Shown here piece by piece: positions 34,110-47,200 of a stretch of DNA of 64,000 nucleotides. The DNA is from Cryptomeria japonica (lineage: Eukaryota > Streptophyta > Pinopsida > Cupressales > Cupressaceae), in contig NC_081412.1 of NCBI RefSeq assembly GCF_030272615.1, positions 339,440,870 through 339,504,869 of the forward strand. Reading direction: 5' to 3'. Position numbers and translations under genes: made by a program. The notes under the pieces are model-generated. The model did not search any database. It was not told the DNA's origin and saw only the letters and a program-made list of their open reading frames with translations. Positions within the stretch are counted from its first letter, which is position 1. Each line of letters opens with the position of its first letter.

Positions 34110-35780
34110 TCATTTGGTGCCAATGACATTTTTATGCTCATGTCTGGGTACCAAAGACCATGTGCCATTCTTTTCTATCTGGTCAAGTTCCTCTTCCATT
34201 GCCTTGATCCAGTCTTCATCTTTATGTGCTTCTTTAAAAGTTTTAGGCTCAAATTCAGAGATCATGCAAGAATTTTCTCTGACCTTTCTTCTTGTAAGAA
34301 TTCCTCCATCCTTATCTCCTATGATCTGCTTTGGATCATGATCCATCTTAACATACCTAGGAATGATCTTAACAGATTCCTCTTGCTTTTCTTCTTCATC
34401 CTCATCTTCATCAGTATCAGCATCTACCGGTGTAGAAGCACTATTACTAGTACTTGACTGTTTTGCAATCAGTTCCCAGAAGGTTACCACCAGTTCATCT
34501 ACCACTTTCTCACTGTCGGTTTCCTTAGGTTTTTTAGAAATTTCATCAACTCTAACATTGACACTTTCAACAATTCTCTTAGTCCTATTGTTGAAATACT
34601 TGAGAGCTTTGCTCTTGGTGGAATACCCTAGGAATATTCCCTCATCACATTTTGCATCAAACTTGCTTTGGTGTTCACTCCTCTTGATATAACACTTGCT
34701 ACCAAACACTCTAAAGTAGCTTACTATAGGAGTCTTACCGGTCCAATACTCATAAGGTGTTTTATCCTTACCTTTCTTGATGATTACCCGGTTCATTGTG
34801 TAGACTGCAGTGCTCACCACTTCTCTCCAAAAAGTGTGAGCAACCTTTCCTTGAATCAACATGGTTCTGGCCGCTTCAACTACAGTCTGGTTGTTCCTCT
34901 CCGCTAGGCCATTCTGCTATGGAGTCTGGGGGGCAGACAATTGCCTCTTGATGCCATTTTCTTCACAGTACTTATTGAACTCACTAGAAGTGAACTCACC
35001 TCCTTGGTCAGTTCTAAGGCATTTGATTCTCTTACCACTTTCTTTTTCAACCAGTACTCTGAAGGCTTTGAACTTTCCAAAAGCTTCAAACTTGTCTTTC
35101 AAGAATGTGACCCACATCATTCTTGAGCAGTCATCAGTGAGAATCATAAAGTACCTATCTCCCTGCACACTCTTAGTTTTCATAGGACCACACAAATCAG
35201 TATGCACAAGATCAACTAAATTGTTTGCAGTGAAAGATTTACCTTTGAAGGTTGAGGAAGACATTTTTCCGAGTTGACACTCTCTACACAAAGGATTCTC
35301 CGGTTTGCTCAGCACAGGCAATCCTCTAACTGCCTTGATCTTACTGGCCTTCATAATATTATCAAAGTTTACATGGCAGAGTCTCCTATGCCATATCCAG
35401 CTATCATCAAACTTAGCCATTAGACATGTACTGATATTTGCATTCAGCTGAAATAAGTTACCTCTAGTCTGCATACTGGTGGCCATCAGTTCACCACTCT
35501 TTCCTTTTATTTTGCACACTCCATCTTTGAATTCTAGAGTGAGTCCATTATCATTCAGCTGGGCAACACTCAAAACATTATGCTTGAGACCTTCTACCCA
35601 ATACACATTATCAGCACTGCTTTTTTCATTTAGAGAGATGGACCCTCTGCCTTTTACCATACATGGTGCATCATTACCAAATCGGACCACACCACCATCA
35701 TACTCTTCCAGAGATAGAAACTTACTCTAGCCACCAGTCATGTGGTGAGAACAACCACTGTCAATAATCCACTCATTGGA
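34110..35780 (-). pseudogene. Copia B protease and integrase
   Basis: Protease motif WIIDSGCSHHMTGG (about 35735-35775) is followed by a TAG at 35727-35729. The frame is then open as 35690-34917 and 34862-34110, separated by a TAG at 34917-34919 within the conserved PQTP-QNG site. Integrase: zinc region WHRRLCHVNF … CRECQLGK, then DLCGPM (about 35185), TDQGGEFTS (about 35000) and AERNN (about 34900), so all three D-D-E residues are kept. The C-terminal acidic linker (DADTDEDEDEEEKQEES) leads into reverse transcriptase. The TAG in PQTP-QNG is consistent with a CAG Gln codon that has lost its C. Confidence 0.93.
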
Positions 35781-36796
35781 ATTATCAAAGCGGGAGACAA
35801 GAGCGTTCTTGTCTAACACATCTTCCTTGACTGCTACAAACACAATGTCTTCACTTTCTTCATCTTCTGATTCCTCATCAGTGACACCTTCATCAACTGC
35901 TACAAAACAGTTTCTCTTGTTTCCTCCTTTTAACTTCTTGAACTTCTCCAGTTTGTCCTTATTATCACCATTGGGACAGTTTACAGCAATGTGTCCTATC
36001 CTATTACAAGAAAAGAATTTCAAAGGAAGCTTACCTCTGTATTTACCAGTTCCCTTAGGAAGTCTCTTGGCAAGAAGAGCTTCAAATTCCATCAGGATCT
36101 CCTCATCATCCATTTCTCTGCTTTGTCTTGATTCACAACTGGTACTTGCTTCTTTTCCCTTTCTAGATGGTGCAACAGATGCTCTAAAGGCTGATTCAGT
36201 CTTCTGAATACTGCCATCATAGTTATTTAGCTCGGATGCGGTCAATTTAGCAATGATGGAGTCTAGGGATACCTTTGTCTTGTCTATAGACCCCAACTCC
36301 TGAATAGCAGCAATCCTTATTGCATAGACTGGTAACAAGGATCTCAAGACTTTGCTAACAATGGTGGAATCATCTATTTTACCTCCTGCAATCTTGATGT
36401 CTCCAACAATGGTTTTGATTCTTATCCCATACTGTTGAATGGTCTCTCCTTCATGTCTTCAAACTTTCCTCTAAGGCTTTCTTCCTTATCCTGCTTAACA
36501 TGCTCATCACCGCCATAGATATTCTCAAGAGCATCCCATACTTTTGTAGGATTGTCTTTATCTTGAACATCAATAAACTCAATGTCAGATAGACCGTTGA
36601 TTAGGGCTTCCATGACTTTCCCATTCTCCTGAATCTCTCTTCTCTGATCATCGGTGAGAGTACCGGTAGGGATAACATAAGCATTCTCAACATATTTCCA
36701 GTGTTGAGCACCCATGCTTCTGATGTATATCTTCATTTTGTCCTTCCATATTTTAAAGTTATCTTTGTTGAACTTTGGACCTTCCCTCTTCATCAT
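35781..36796 (-). pseudogene. gag: Copia B gag
   Basis: ATG at 36796 (MMKREGPKFNKDNFKIWKDK) opens the plant Copia gag N-terminus. The capsid region (UBN2-type look) continues to about 36440, where a one-base frameshift moves the reading to the pol frame (…VSLDSIIAKLTASELNNYDG). A zinc knuckle reads FFSCNRIGHIAVNC at about 36018-35977. Its first Cys position is Phe (codon 36015-36017), so the knuckle is probably broken. After an acidic segment the frame enters protease without a stop. Confidence 0.9.
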
Positions 36797-36850
36797 TAGA
36801 GTAGGATCTTTTCCTCAAGCGGTTAAGCTTACAACACAGAGGACCTGGAG

Positions 36851-36865
36851 GATAATCTGATACCA
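36851..36865 (-). other. Primer-binding site of Copia B
   Basis: Minus-strand TGGTATCAGATTATC, matching the initiator tRNA-Met complement for its first 10 bases, two bases inside the 5' LTR. It is more diverged than that of element A. Confidence 0.85.
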
Positions 36866-36867
36866 GT

Positions 36868-38288
36868 TGACGAATAATGATGAACAATAGCTATCCAATC
36901 GGTACTGAGAGGGGGGGGTGAATTGGTACAGACAAAAACTTTCTCCACAACTCAAACAGCAGAGACTGCACTAACCGGTAAACAACATTACCGATCTAAG
37001 TCAGGACACTATCGGTAAAACACAGTGAGACTGTGAAAAACACAAACCAGTAACACCTAGATCAATTCAAGACCTAATACCTTATCACAACTTCACCCAA
37101 ATGCTTAAGCAAGTAATACATCATAAATACTTATGACCATTGAATCAACTTGCATTGCCATAAAACACTCAACCATCACATGAAAAGCATCACACATGAC
37201 ACACTGATTTTTCACGTGGAAACCCAACTAGGAAAAACCACGGTGGGGATGAATACCCACAAGTTGTTCTTTGAACTCTTCTGAAGTCCGCTCTGTTAGG
37301 AGCCTAGTCCGGTTAAAGACTTTTACAATAGGGTCTGCTAGGAACCGATCCTGCTAGGGATCACCCGGTTAAGGGATGGCTAAATACTCGGTTAAAAGTT
37401 AGAACCCTGTTAAAGGTTACCTCGCAAGAGGATTTGAAGAACTCATTGGATTGAGTCACCTTGTTAAAGGATTTACACAAAATCCTATTAAAGCTACCCA
37501 GTTAAAGGATTTTTCCAACTGCTGAAATGGTTAGAAGTCAACAGGTAATACACTGATCTAATAACAACACACAATGCCAAGGCAGATCCTCTTTAGCTCC
37601 TTTGCTTCTGCAATCACACTCTGCAGGTATCAAAACACTTCTCCGGTCTGGCAAGAATCAAGTATCTCTTCACTTGGATACACACATAGCATTTCCCAAC
37701 AACTTCAAAATGAAAAACATCATCAACCTTATAGGAAATAGATAGGTTAGTAGCATAAACCCTAAACCCTAAACATTTAGGTTTTAACAATTTAGTTGGT
37801 TCAATCCTGACCGTTAATCATACAGCATTGAATACAACAGTCTTGAACAGATCTCAAGATGTTCTCCAACATTTATTCTTTGTCGCTTCAAGAAGTTAAC
37901 CCATCATGCACTCTCCACCATTTACAATCTTTGCACATTCCCGAGGTAGATAGGATCAATCTCCATGTAAGATCCTCAAGGAAATCCTTCACACACACAA
38001 GGCTGACATGGCAACACGATCTGATCTACATTACAATGCTCACTTCATCACAAGATATCATTGGTTGAATCACACAGGCTTGGAATGCATCAACTAGAAA
38101 CTCTGAAGCTGAGACTACCAACGGTAGTCATGCCAATTGAAACCCCGATACAAAACATCACATATACCGGTTCTCATTCCAACATGTCAATTCACTTTTT
38201 CACATATGCCGGTTCATACTTCAGCATATTGACATCAATGACAACATATAATATCATCATGTCATCAAGCTCTGCACATATGCCAACA
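36868..38288 (-). repeat. 5' LTR of Copia B (right copy)
   Basis: 1421 bp, plus strand TGACGAATAATG … CATATGCCAACA. It has the same CCGGTTAAAGG-like phrases (about 37305-37505) and the telomere-like AACCCTAAACCCTAAAC (about 37758) as the other LTR. It is followed by CTTTT and satellite m3 sequence. Confidence 0.94.
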
Positions 38289-41200
38289 CTTTTGAGGTAC
38301 AAATTCTAAAACAAGGTTCTTAGAGCACAATGTGCATCAAAATTTAATTTTGATGCTACTGGCTCTAGAATCGGGGCTTGCATCTTGAAACCTTGTTGTG
38401 CCTCAAAACACTGATTTTGATGCTCTGAAACCGGGGCTTTCAAGGCAAAAGCTTCGAAATGAGGTTCTAAGAGCATGATGTGCACAAACATCAGATTTTG
38501 ACGCTATTGACTCTAGAATCAAGACTTGCATCTTGAAACCTTGTTGTGCCTCCAAACATTGATTTTGATGCTCCAAAACTGCATCTTTTGAGGCACAAGA
38601 TCCGAAATGAACTTCTAAGAGAATGATGTGCATCAAAATTGAATTTTGACGCTACAGGCTCTAGAATATGGACTTTCTTCTTGAAACCTTATTGTGCCTC
38701 CAAACACTGGGTTTGATGTTTCAAAATCGGGGCTTTTGAGGCACAAGCTCCGCAAACGAGGTTCTAAGAGCACGATGTGTGTCAAAATCACGTTATGACA
38801 CTACCGGCTCTGAAATCGCGACTTCCGTCTTACAACCTTGCACCTCCAAAATACCCATTTTGATGCTCTGAAACCGAGGCTTTCGAGGCACAAGCTCCTA
38901 AACAAGGTTCTAAGAGCACAATGTGCTTCAAAATCGCATTTTGACACTATCGGCTCTGAAATCGGGACTTGAATCTTGAAACCTTGTTGTGCCTCCAAAC
39001 ACCAATTTTGATGCTCTGAAACTGGGGCTTTCAAGGTGCAAGCTTCGAAAGAAGGTTCTAAGAGAACGATGTGCATCAAAATTGAATTTTAATGCTACCA
39101 GCATGGGAATCGGGACTTGCATCTTGAAACCTTCTTGTGCCTCCAAACATTGATTTTGATGTTCCAAAATCAGGGCTTTTAAGGCACAAGCTCCGGATTG
39201 AGGTTCTAAGAGCACAATGTATATCAAAATCGCGTTTTGACGCTACCGACTCTAGAATTGGGAATTGTGTCTTGAAACCTTGTTGTTCCTCCAAACACTA
39301 ATTTTTATGCTCCAAAAATGAGGCTTTTGAGGCACAACCTTCGAAATGAGGTTCTAAGAAAACCATGTTTATCAAAATCATGTTTTGATGCTATCGGCTT
39401 GAGAACCAGGACTTGTGTCTTGAAACCTTCTTGTGCCTTTAAACATTGATTTTGATGTTTTGAAACTAGAGCTTTCCAGCCACGCACTCCGAAACGAAGT
39501 TCTAAGAGCACAATGTGCATCAAAATCACGTTTTGACACTATAGGCTCTAAAATAGGGACTTGCATCTTGAAAGCTTATTGTGCCTCCAAACACTAATTT
39601 TGATGCTTCAAAACTGAATAATTCAAGGCATAAGCTCCAAAACAAGGTTCTACCTCAATTTTGATGCTCCAAAATTGGGGCTTTTGAGGCACAATTTCTA
39701 AAACAAGGTTCTAAGAGCACAACGTGCGTCAAAATTGAATTTTGATGCTACTGGCTCTAGAATCGAGGCTTGCATCTTGAAACCTTGTTGTGCCTCAAAA
39801 CACTGATTTTGATGCTCCGAAACTGGGGCTTTCGAGGCAAAAGCTTCGAAATAAGGTTCTAAGAGCACGATGTGCACAAACATCAAATTTTGATGCTATT
39901 GACTCTAGAATCAAGACTTGCATCTTGAAACCTTGTTGTGCCTCCAAACATTGATTTTGATGCTCCAAAATTGCATCTTTCAAGGCATAAGCTCCGAAAT
40001 GAACTTCTAAGAGAATGATGTGCGTCAAAATTGAATTTTGACGCTACAGGCTCTGGAATACGGACTTTCTTCTTGAAACCTTATTGTGCCTCCAAACATT
40101 GGGTTTGATGTTTCAAAATCGGGGCTTTCGAGGCACAATCTCCGCAAACGAGGTTCTAAGAGCACGATGTGCGTCAAAATCACATTATGACACTATCGGC
40201 TCTGAAATCATGACTTATGTCTTGCAACCTTATGCCTCCAAATACCCATTTTGATGCTCTGAAACCGGGGCTTTCGAGGCACAAGCTCCTAAACAAGGTT
40301 CTAAGAGCACAATGTGCTTCAAAATCACATTTTGACACTACCGGCTCTGGAATCGGGACTTGCATCTTCAAACCTTGTTGTGCCTCCAAACACCAATTTT
40401 GATGCTCTGAAACTGGGGCTTTCGAGGTGCAAGCTCTGAAAGAAGGTTCTAAGAGAACGATGTGCATCAAAATTGAATTTTAATGCTACCAGCATGGGAA
40501 TCAGGACTTGCATCTTGAAACCTTCTTGTGCCTCCAAACATTGATTTTGATGTTCCAAAATCAGGACTTTCAAGGCACAAGCTCTGAAATGAGGTTCTAA
40601 GAGCACAATGTATATCAAAATTGCGTTTTGACGCTACCGACTCTAGAATTGGGAATTGTGTCTTAAAACCTTGTTGTGCCTCCAAACACTAATTTTTATG
40701 CTCCAAAAATGAGGCTTTTGAGGTACAACCTTCGAAATGAGGTTCTAAGAAAACCATGTTTATCAAAATCATGTTTTGACGCTATTAGCTTGAGAACCGG
40801 GACTTGTGTCTTGAAACCTTGTTGTGCCTTTAAACATTGATTTTGATGTTTTGAAACTAGAGCTTTCCAGCCACGTGCTCCGAAACGAGGTTCTAAGAGC
40901 ACAATGTGCATCAAAATCATGTTTTGACACTACATGCTCTGGAATAGGGATTTGCGTCTTGAAAGCTTGTTGTGCCTCCAAACACCAATTTTGATGCTTC
41001 AGAACCGAATAATTCGAGGCATAAGTTCCAAAACAAGGTTCTACCTCAATTTTGATGCTCCAAAATTGGGGCTTTTGAGGCACAATTTCTAAAACAAGGT
41101 TCTAAGAGCACAACGTGCATCAAAATTGAATTTTGATGCTACTGGCTCTAGAATCGAGGCTTGCATCTTGAAACCTTGTTGTGCCTCAAAACACTAATTT

Positions 41201-44200
41201 TGATGCTTCGAAACTAGGACTTTTGAGGCAAAAGCTTCGAAATAAGGTTCTAAGAGCACGATGTGCACAAACATCAGATTTTGACGCTATTGACTCTAGA
41301 ATCAAGACTTGCATCTTGAAACCTTGTTGTGCCTCCAAACATTGATTTTGATGCTCCAAAATTGCATCTTTCGAGGCACAAGCTCCGAAATGAACTTCTA
41401 AGAGAATGATGTGCGTCAAAATTGAATTTTGACGCTACAGGGTCTAGAATACGAACTTTCTTCTTGAAACCTTATTGTGCCTCCAAACACTAGGTTTGAT
41501 GTTTCAAAATCGGGGCTTTCGAGGCACAAGCTCCGCAAACGAGGTTCTAAGAGCACGATGTGCATCAAAATCACATTATGACACTACCGGCTCCGAAATT
41601 GCGACTTCCGTCTTGCAACCTTGCGCCTCCAAATACCCATTTTGATGCTCTAAAACCAGGGCTTTCGAGGCACAAGCTCCTAAACAAGGTTCTAAGAGCA
41701 CAATGTGCTTCAAAATCGCATTTTGACACTACCGGCTCTGGAATCGGGACTTGAATCTTGAAACCTTGTTGTGCCTCCAAACACCAATTTTGATGCTCTG
41801 AAACTGGGGCTTTCGAGGTGCAAGCTCTAAAAGAAGGTTCTAAGAGAATGACGTGCATCAAAATTGAATTTTGATGTGCCTCAAAACATTGATTTTGATG
41901 CTTCAAAACCAGGGCTTTTGAGGCACAAGCTTCGAAATGAGGTTCTAAGAGCACGATGTGTGCCAAAATCATATTTTGACACTATTAACTCTAGAATCGA
42001 GACTTGCATCCTTGAAACCTTGTTGTGCCTCCAAACATTGATTTTGATGCTCCAAAACTAACTGGGTCTTTCGAGGCACAAGCTCCGAAATGAGCTTCTA
42101 AGAGAATGATGTGCATCAAAATCGAATTTTGACGTTAAAGGCTCCGGAATAGGGACTTGCTTCTTGAAACCTTGTTTTGCCTCCAAACACTGATTTTCAT
42201 GTTTCAAAATCGGGGCTTTCGAGGAACAAGCTCCCCAAATGAGGTTCTAAGAGCACGATGTGCATCAAAATCACGTTTTGAAACTACCAACTCTGAAATC
42301 GCAACTTTCATCTTGCAACCTTGTGCCTCCAAATACCAATTTTCATGCTCCGAAACTAGGGCTTTCGAGACACATGCTCCTAAACAAGGTTCTAAGAGCA
42401 CAATGTGCTTCAAAATCACATTTTGACACTACCGGCTCTAGAATCGGGACTTGCGTCTAAGAACACCATGTTTATCAAAATCGTGTTTTGACGCTATCGG
42501 TTTTAGAATCGAGACTTGTGTCTTGAAAAATTATTGTGCCTTTAAACATTGATTTTGATGTTTTGAAACTGGAGCTTTCGAGCCACGCGCTTTGAAACGA
42601 GGTTCTAAGAGCACGATGTGCATCAAAATCATGTCTTGACACTACAGGCTCCGGAATAGGGACTTGCGTCTTGAAATCTTGTTGTGCCTCCAAACACCAG
42701 TTTTGATGCTTCAAAACTGAAGATTTTCAGGCATAAGCTCCAAAACAAGGTTCTACCTCGATTTTGATGCTACAAAACAGGGGCTTTTGAGGCACAAATT
42801 CTAAAACAAGGTTCTAAGACCACAATGTGCATCAAAATTGAATTTTGATGCTACTGGCTCTAGAATCGGGGCTTTCATCTTGAAACCTTGTTGTGCCTCA
42901 AAACACTGATTTTGATGCTCCGATGCCTGGGCTTTCGAGGCACAAGCTTCGAAATGAGGTTCTAAGAGCACGATCTGCGCCAAAATCAGATTTTGATGCT
43001 ATTAACTCTAGAATCGAGACTTGCATCTTGAAACCTTGTTGTGCTTCCAAACATTGATTTTGATGCTCCAAAATTGGGTCTTTTGAGGCACAAGCTCTGG
43101 AATGAGCTTGTAAGAAAATGATGTGCGTCAAAATTGAATTTTGATGCTACAGGCTTCAGAATAGGGACTTGCTTCTTGAAACCCTGTTGTGCCTCCAAAC
43201 ACTGATTTTGATGTTTCAAAATCAGGGCTTTCGAGGCACAAGCTCTGCAAACGAGGATCTAAGAGCACGATGTGCGTCAAAATCACATTTTGACACTACC
43301 GGCTCTAAAATCGCGACTTCCGCCTTGCAACCTTGCGCCTCCAAACACCAATTTTGATGCTTTGAAACTGAGGCTTTTGAGGTGCAAGCTCTGATACAAG
43401 GTTCTAAGAGAATGATATGCATCAAAATTTAATTTTGATGCTACCAGCACGAGAATCGGGACTTGCATCTTGAAACGTTGTTGTGCCTCCAAACATTGAT
43501 TTTAATGTTCCCAAATCATGGCTTTCAAGGCACAAGCTCCGAAATGAGGTTCTAAGAGCATGATGTACATCAAAATTGCGTTTTGATGCTACCTACTCTG
43601 GAATCAGGAATTATACCTTGAAACCTTGTTGTGCCTCCAAACACTAATTTTTATGCTCCAAAAATGAGGCTTTTGAGGCACAATCTCCGAAATGAGGTTC
43701 TAAGAACACCATGTTTATCAAAATTGTGTTTTGACGCTATTGGCTTGAGAATCGGGACTTGTGCCTTGAAACCTTGTTGTGCCTTTAAACATTGATTTTG
43801 ATGTTTTGAAACTGGAGCTTTCGAGCCACGTGCTCCGAAACGAGGTTCTAAGAGCACGATATGCATAAAAATCACGTTTTGACGCTACAGGCTCCAGAAT
43901 AGGGACTTACGTCTTGAAAGCTTGTTGTGCTTCCAAACACCAATTTTGATAACTCAACACCAAAGATTTTGAGGCATAAGCTCCAAAACAAGGTTCTACC
44001 TCAATTTTGATGCTGCAAGATTAGGGCTTTTGAAGCACAATTTCTAAAACAAGGTTCTAAGAGCACAATGTCCATCAAAATTGAATTTTGAGGCTACTAG
44101 CTCTAGAATCGCGGCTCGCATCTTGAAACCTTGTTGTGCCTCAAAACATTGATTTTGATGCTCCTAAATCGGGGCTTTCGAGGCACAAGCTTTGAAATGA

Positions 44201-47200
44201 GGTTCTAAGAGCACGATCTGCGCCAAAATCAGAGTTTGATGCTATTGAATCTAGAATCAAGACTTGCATCTTGAAACCTTGTTGTGCCTCCAAACATATA
44301 TTTTGATCCTCCAAAATTGGGTCTTTCGAGGCACAAGCTCTGAAATGAGCTTCTAAGAGCATGATGTGCATCAAAATCGAATTTTGACGCTATAGGCTCT
44401 GCAATAGGGACTCGCTTCTTGAAACCTTGTTGTACCTCCAAACACTGATTTTGATGTTTCAAAATTGGGGATTTCGAGGCACAAGCTCCGCAAATGAATT
44501 ACCAAGAGCACGATGTACGTCAAAATCACGTTTTGACAATACCGGCTCCAAAATTGTGACTTCCGTCTTGCAACCTTGCACCTCCAAACTACAATTTTGA
44601 TGCTCTGAAACCGTGGCTTTCAAGGCACAAGCTCCTAAACAAGGTTCTAAGAGCATAATGTGCTTCAAAATCGCTTTTTGAGACAACCAACTCTAAAATT
44701 GTGACTTGCATCTTGAAACCTTGTTGTGCCTCCAAACACCAATTTTTATGCTCTAAAATCAGGGCTTTCGAGGTGCAAGCTCCAAAACAAGGTTCTAAGA
44801 GAACGATGTGCATCAAAATTGAATTTTGATGCTACCAACATGGGAATCAGGACTTGCATCTTGAAACCTTGTTGTGCCTCCAAACATTGATTTTGATGTT
44901 TTGAAACTGGAGCTTTCGAGCCACGCGCTCCGGAATGAGGTTCCAAGAGCACGATGTGCATCAAAATCATGTTTTGACACTACAAGCTCCGAAATAGGGA
45001 CTTGCCTCTTGAAAGGTTGTTGTGCCTCCAAACACCAATTTTGATGCTTCAAAACCGAAGATTTTGGGGCATAAGCTCCAAAACAATGTTCTACGTCGAT
45101 TTTGATGCTCCAAAATGGGGGCTTTTGAGCCACAATTTCTAAAACAAGGTTCTAAGAGCACAATGTGCATCGAAAGTAAATTTTGATGCTACTGGCTCTA
45201 GAATCAGGGCTTGCATCTAGAAACCTTATTGTCCCTCAAAACACTAATTTTGATACTCTGAAACTAGAGCTTTCGAGGCACAAGCTTCGAAATGAGGTTC
45301 TAAGAGCATGATGTGTGCCAAAATCGTATTTTGAAGCTATTGACTCTAGAATCAGGACTTGCATCTTGAAACCTTGTTGTGCCTCCAAACATTGATTTTG
45401 ATACAAGTCCTGATTCTAGAACCGGTAGTGTCAAAATGCAATTTTGAAGCACATTGTGCTCTTAGAACCTTGTTTAGGAGCTTGTGCCTCGAAAGCCCTG
45501 GTTTCGGAACATCAAAATTGGTGTTTTGAGGCACAAGGTTGCAAGATGGAAGCCACGATTTTCTAAGAACACCATGTTTATCAAAATCGTGTTTTGACGC
45601 TATCGGCTTGAAAATTGGGACTTGTGTCTTGAAACCTTGTTGTGCCTTTAAACATTGATTTTGATGTTTTGAAACTTGAGCTTTCGAGCCGCGTGCTCCG
45701 AAATGAGGTTCTAAGAGCACGGTGTGCATCAAAATCACTTTTTGACACTACAGGCTCTGGAATAGGGACTTGCGTTTTGAAAGCTTGTTGTGCCTCCAAA
45801 CACCAATTTTGATGCTTTAAAACCGAAGATTTTGAGGCATAAGCTCCAAAACAAGGTTCTACCTCGATTTTGATGCTCCAAAGCTGGGGCTTTTCAGGCA
45901 CAATTTATAAACCAAGGTTCTAAGGGCACAATGTGCATCAAAATTGAATTTTGATGCTACTGGCTCTAGAATTGAGGCTTGCATCTTGTAACCTTGTTGT
46001 GCCTAAAAACACTAATTTTGATGCTCCGAAATTAGGGCTTTCGAGGCACAAGCTTCAAAATGAGGTTCTAAGAGAACGATGTGCACCAAAATCAGATTTT
46101 GACACTATTGACTCTAGAATCAGGACTTGCATCTTGAAACCTTTTTGTGCCTCCAAATATTTATTTTGATGCTCCAAAACTGGGTCTTTCGAGGCACAAG
46201 CTCCGAAATGAGCTTCTAAGAGAATGATGTGCGTTAAAATCGAATTTTGACACTACAGGCTCCAGAATAGGGACTTGCTTCTTGAAACCTTATTGTGCCT
46301 CCAAAAACCGATTTTGATGTTTCAAAATCGGGGCTTTCGAGGCACAATCTCCCCAAACGAGGTTCTAAGAGCATAATGTGCATCAAAATCACATTTTGAC
46401 ACTACCGGCTTCGAAATCGCAACTTCCGTCTTGTAACCTTGCGCCTCCAAACACCAATTTTGATGCTCCGAAACTAGGGCTTTTGAGGCACAAGCTCCTA
46501 AACAAGGTTCTAAGAGCACAATGTGCTTCAAAATCGCATTTTGACACTACTGGCTCTGGAATCGGGACTGGTGTCTTGAAACCTTGTTGTGCCTCCAAAC
46601 ACAAATTTTGATGCTCTGAAAATGGGACTTTTGAGGTACAAGCTCCGAAACAAGGTTCTAAGAGAACGATGTGCATCAAAATTGAATTTTGATGCTACCA
46701 GAATGGGAATCGGGACTTGCATCTTGAAACCTTGTTGTGCCTCCAAACACTGATTTTAATGTTCCAAAATCAGGGCTTTCAAGGCACAGGCTCCGAAATG
46801 AGGTTCTAAGAGCACGATGTACATCAAAATTGCATTTTGACGCTACCAACTCTGGAATCGAGAATTGTGTCTTGAAACCATTTTTGTGCCTCCAAACAGT
46901 AATTTTTATGCTCCAAAAATGAGGTTCTAAGAACACCATGTTTATCAAAATCGTGTTTTGACGCTATCAGTTTGAGAATCAGGACTTGTGTCTTGAAACC
47001 TTGTTGTGCCTTTAAACATTGATTTTGATGTTTTGAAACTGGAGCTTTCGAGCCACATGCTCTGAAACAAGGTTCTAAGAGCATGATGTGCATCAAAATC
47101 ACGTTTTGACAATACAGGCTCTGGAATAGGGACTTGCGTCTTGAAAGCTTGTTGTGCCTCCAAACACCAATTTCGATGCTTCAAAACCAAATATTTTGAG

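Larger units (their letters stand above)
30991..38288 (-). mobile_element. Full-length Ty1/Copia retrotransposon 'B'
   Basis: A 7.3-kb element on the minus strand with LTRs of 1464 bp (30991-32454) and 1421 bp (36868-38288), a tRNA-Met-type primer site, gag, protease, integrase, reverse transcriptase and RNase H in Copia order, and a polypurine tract. Flanking five-mers are ATTTT (30986-30990) and CTTTT (38289-38293). Intact m3 copies read GGGGCTTTTGAGG, so the left copy has changed C to A. The coding region keeps one frame over about 3.6 kb with only three stops and one frameshift, so it is less decayed than Gypsy at the protein level. Confidence 0.95.
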
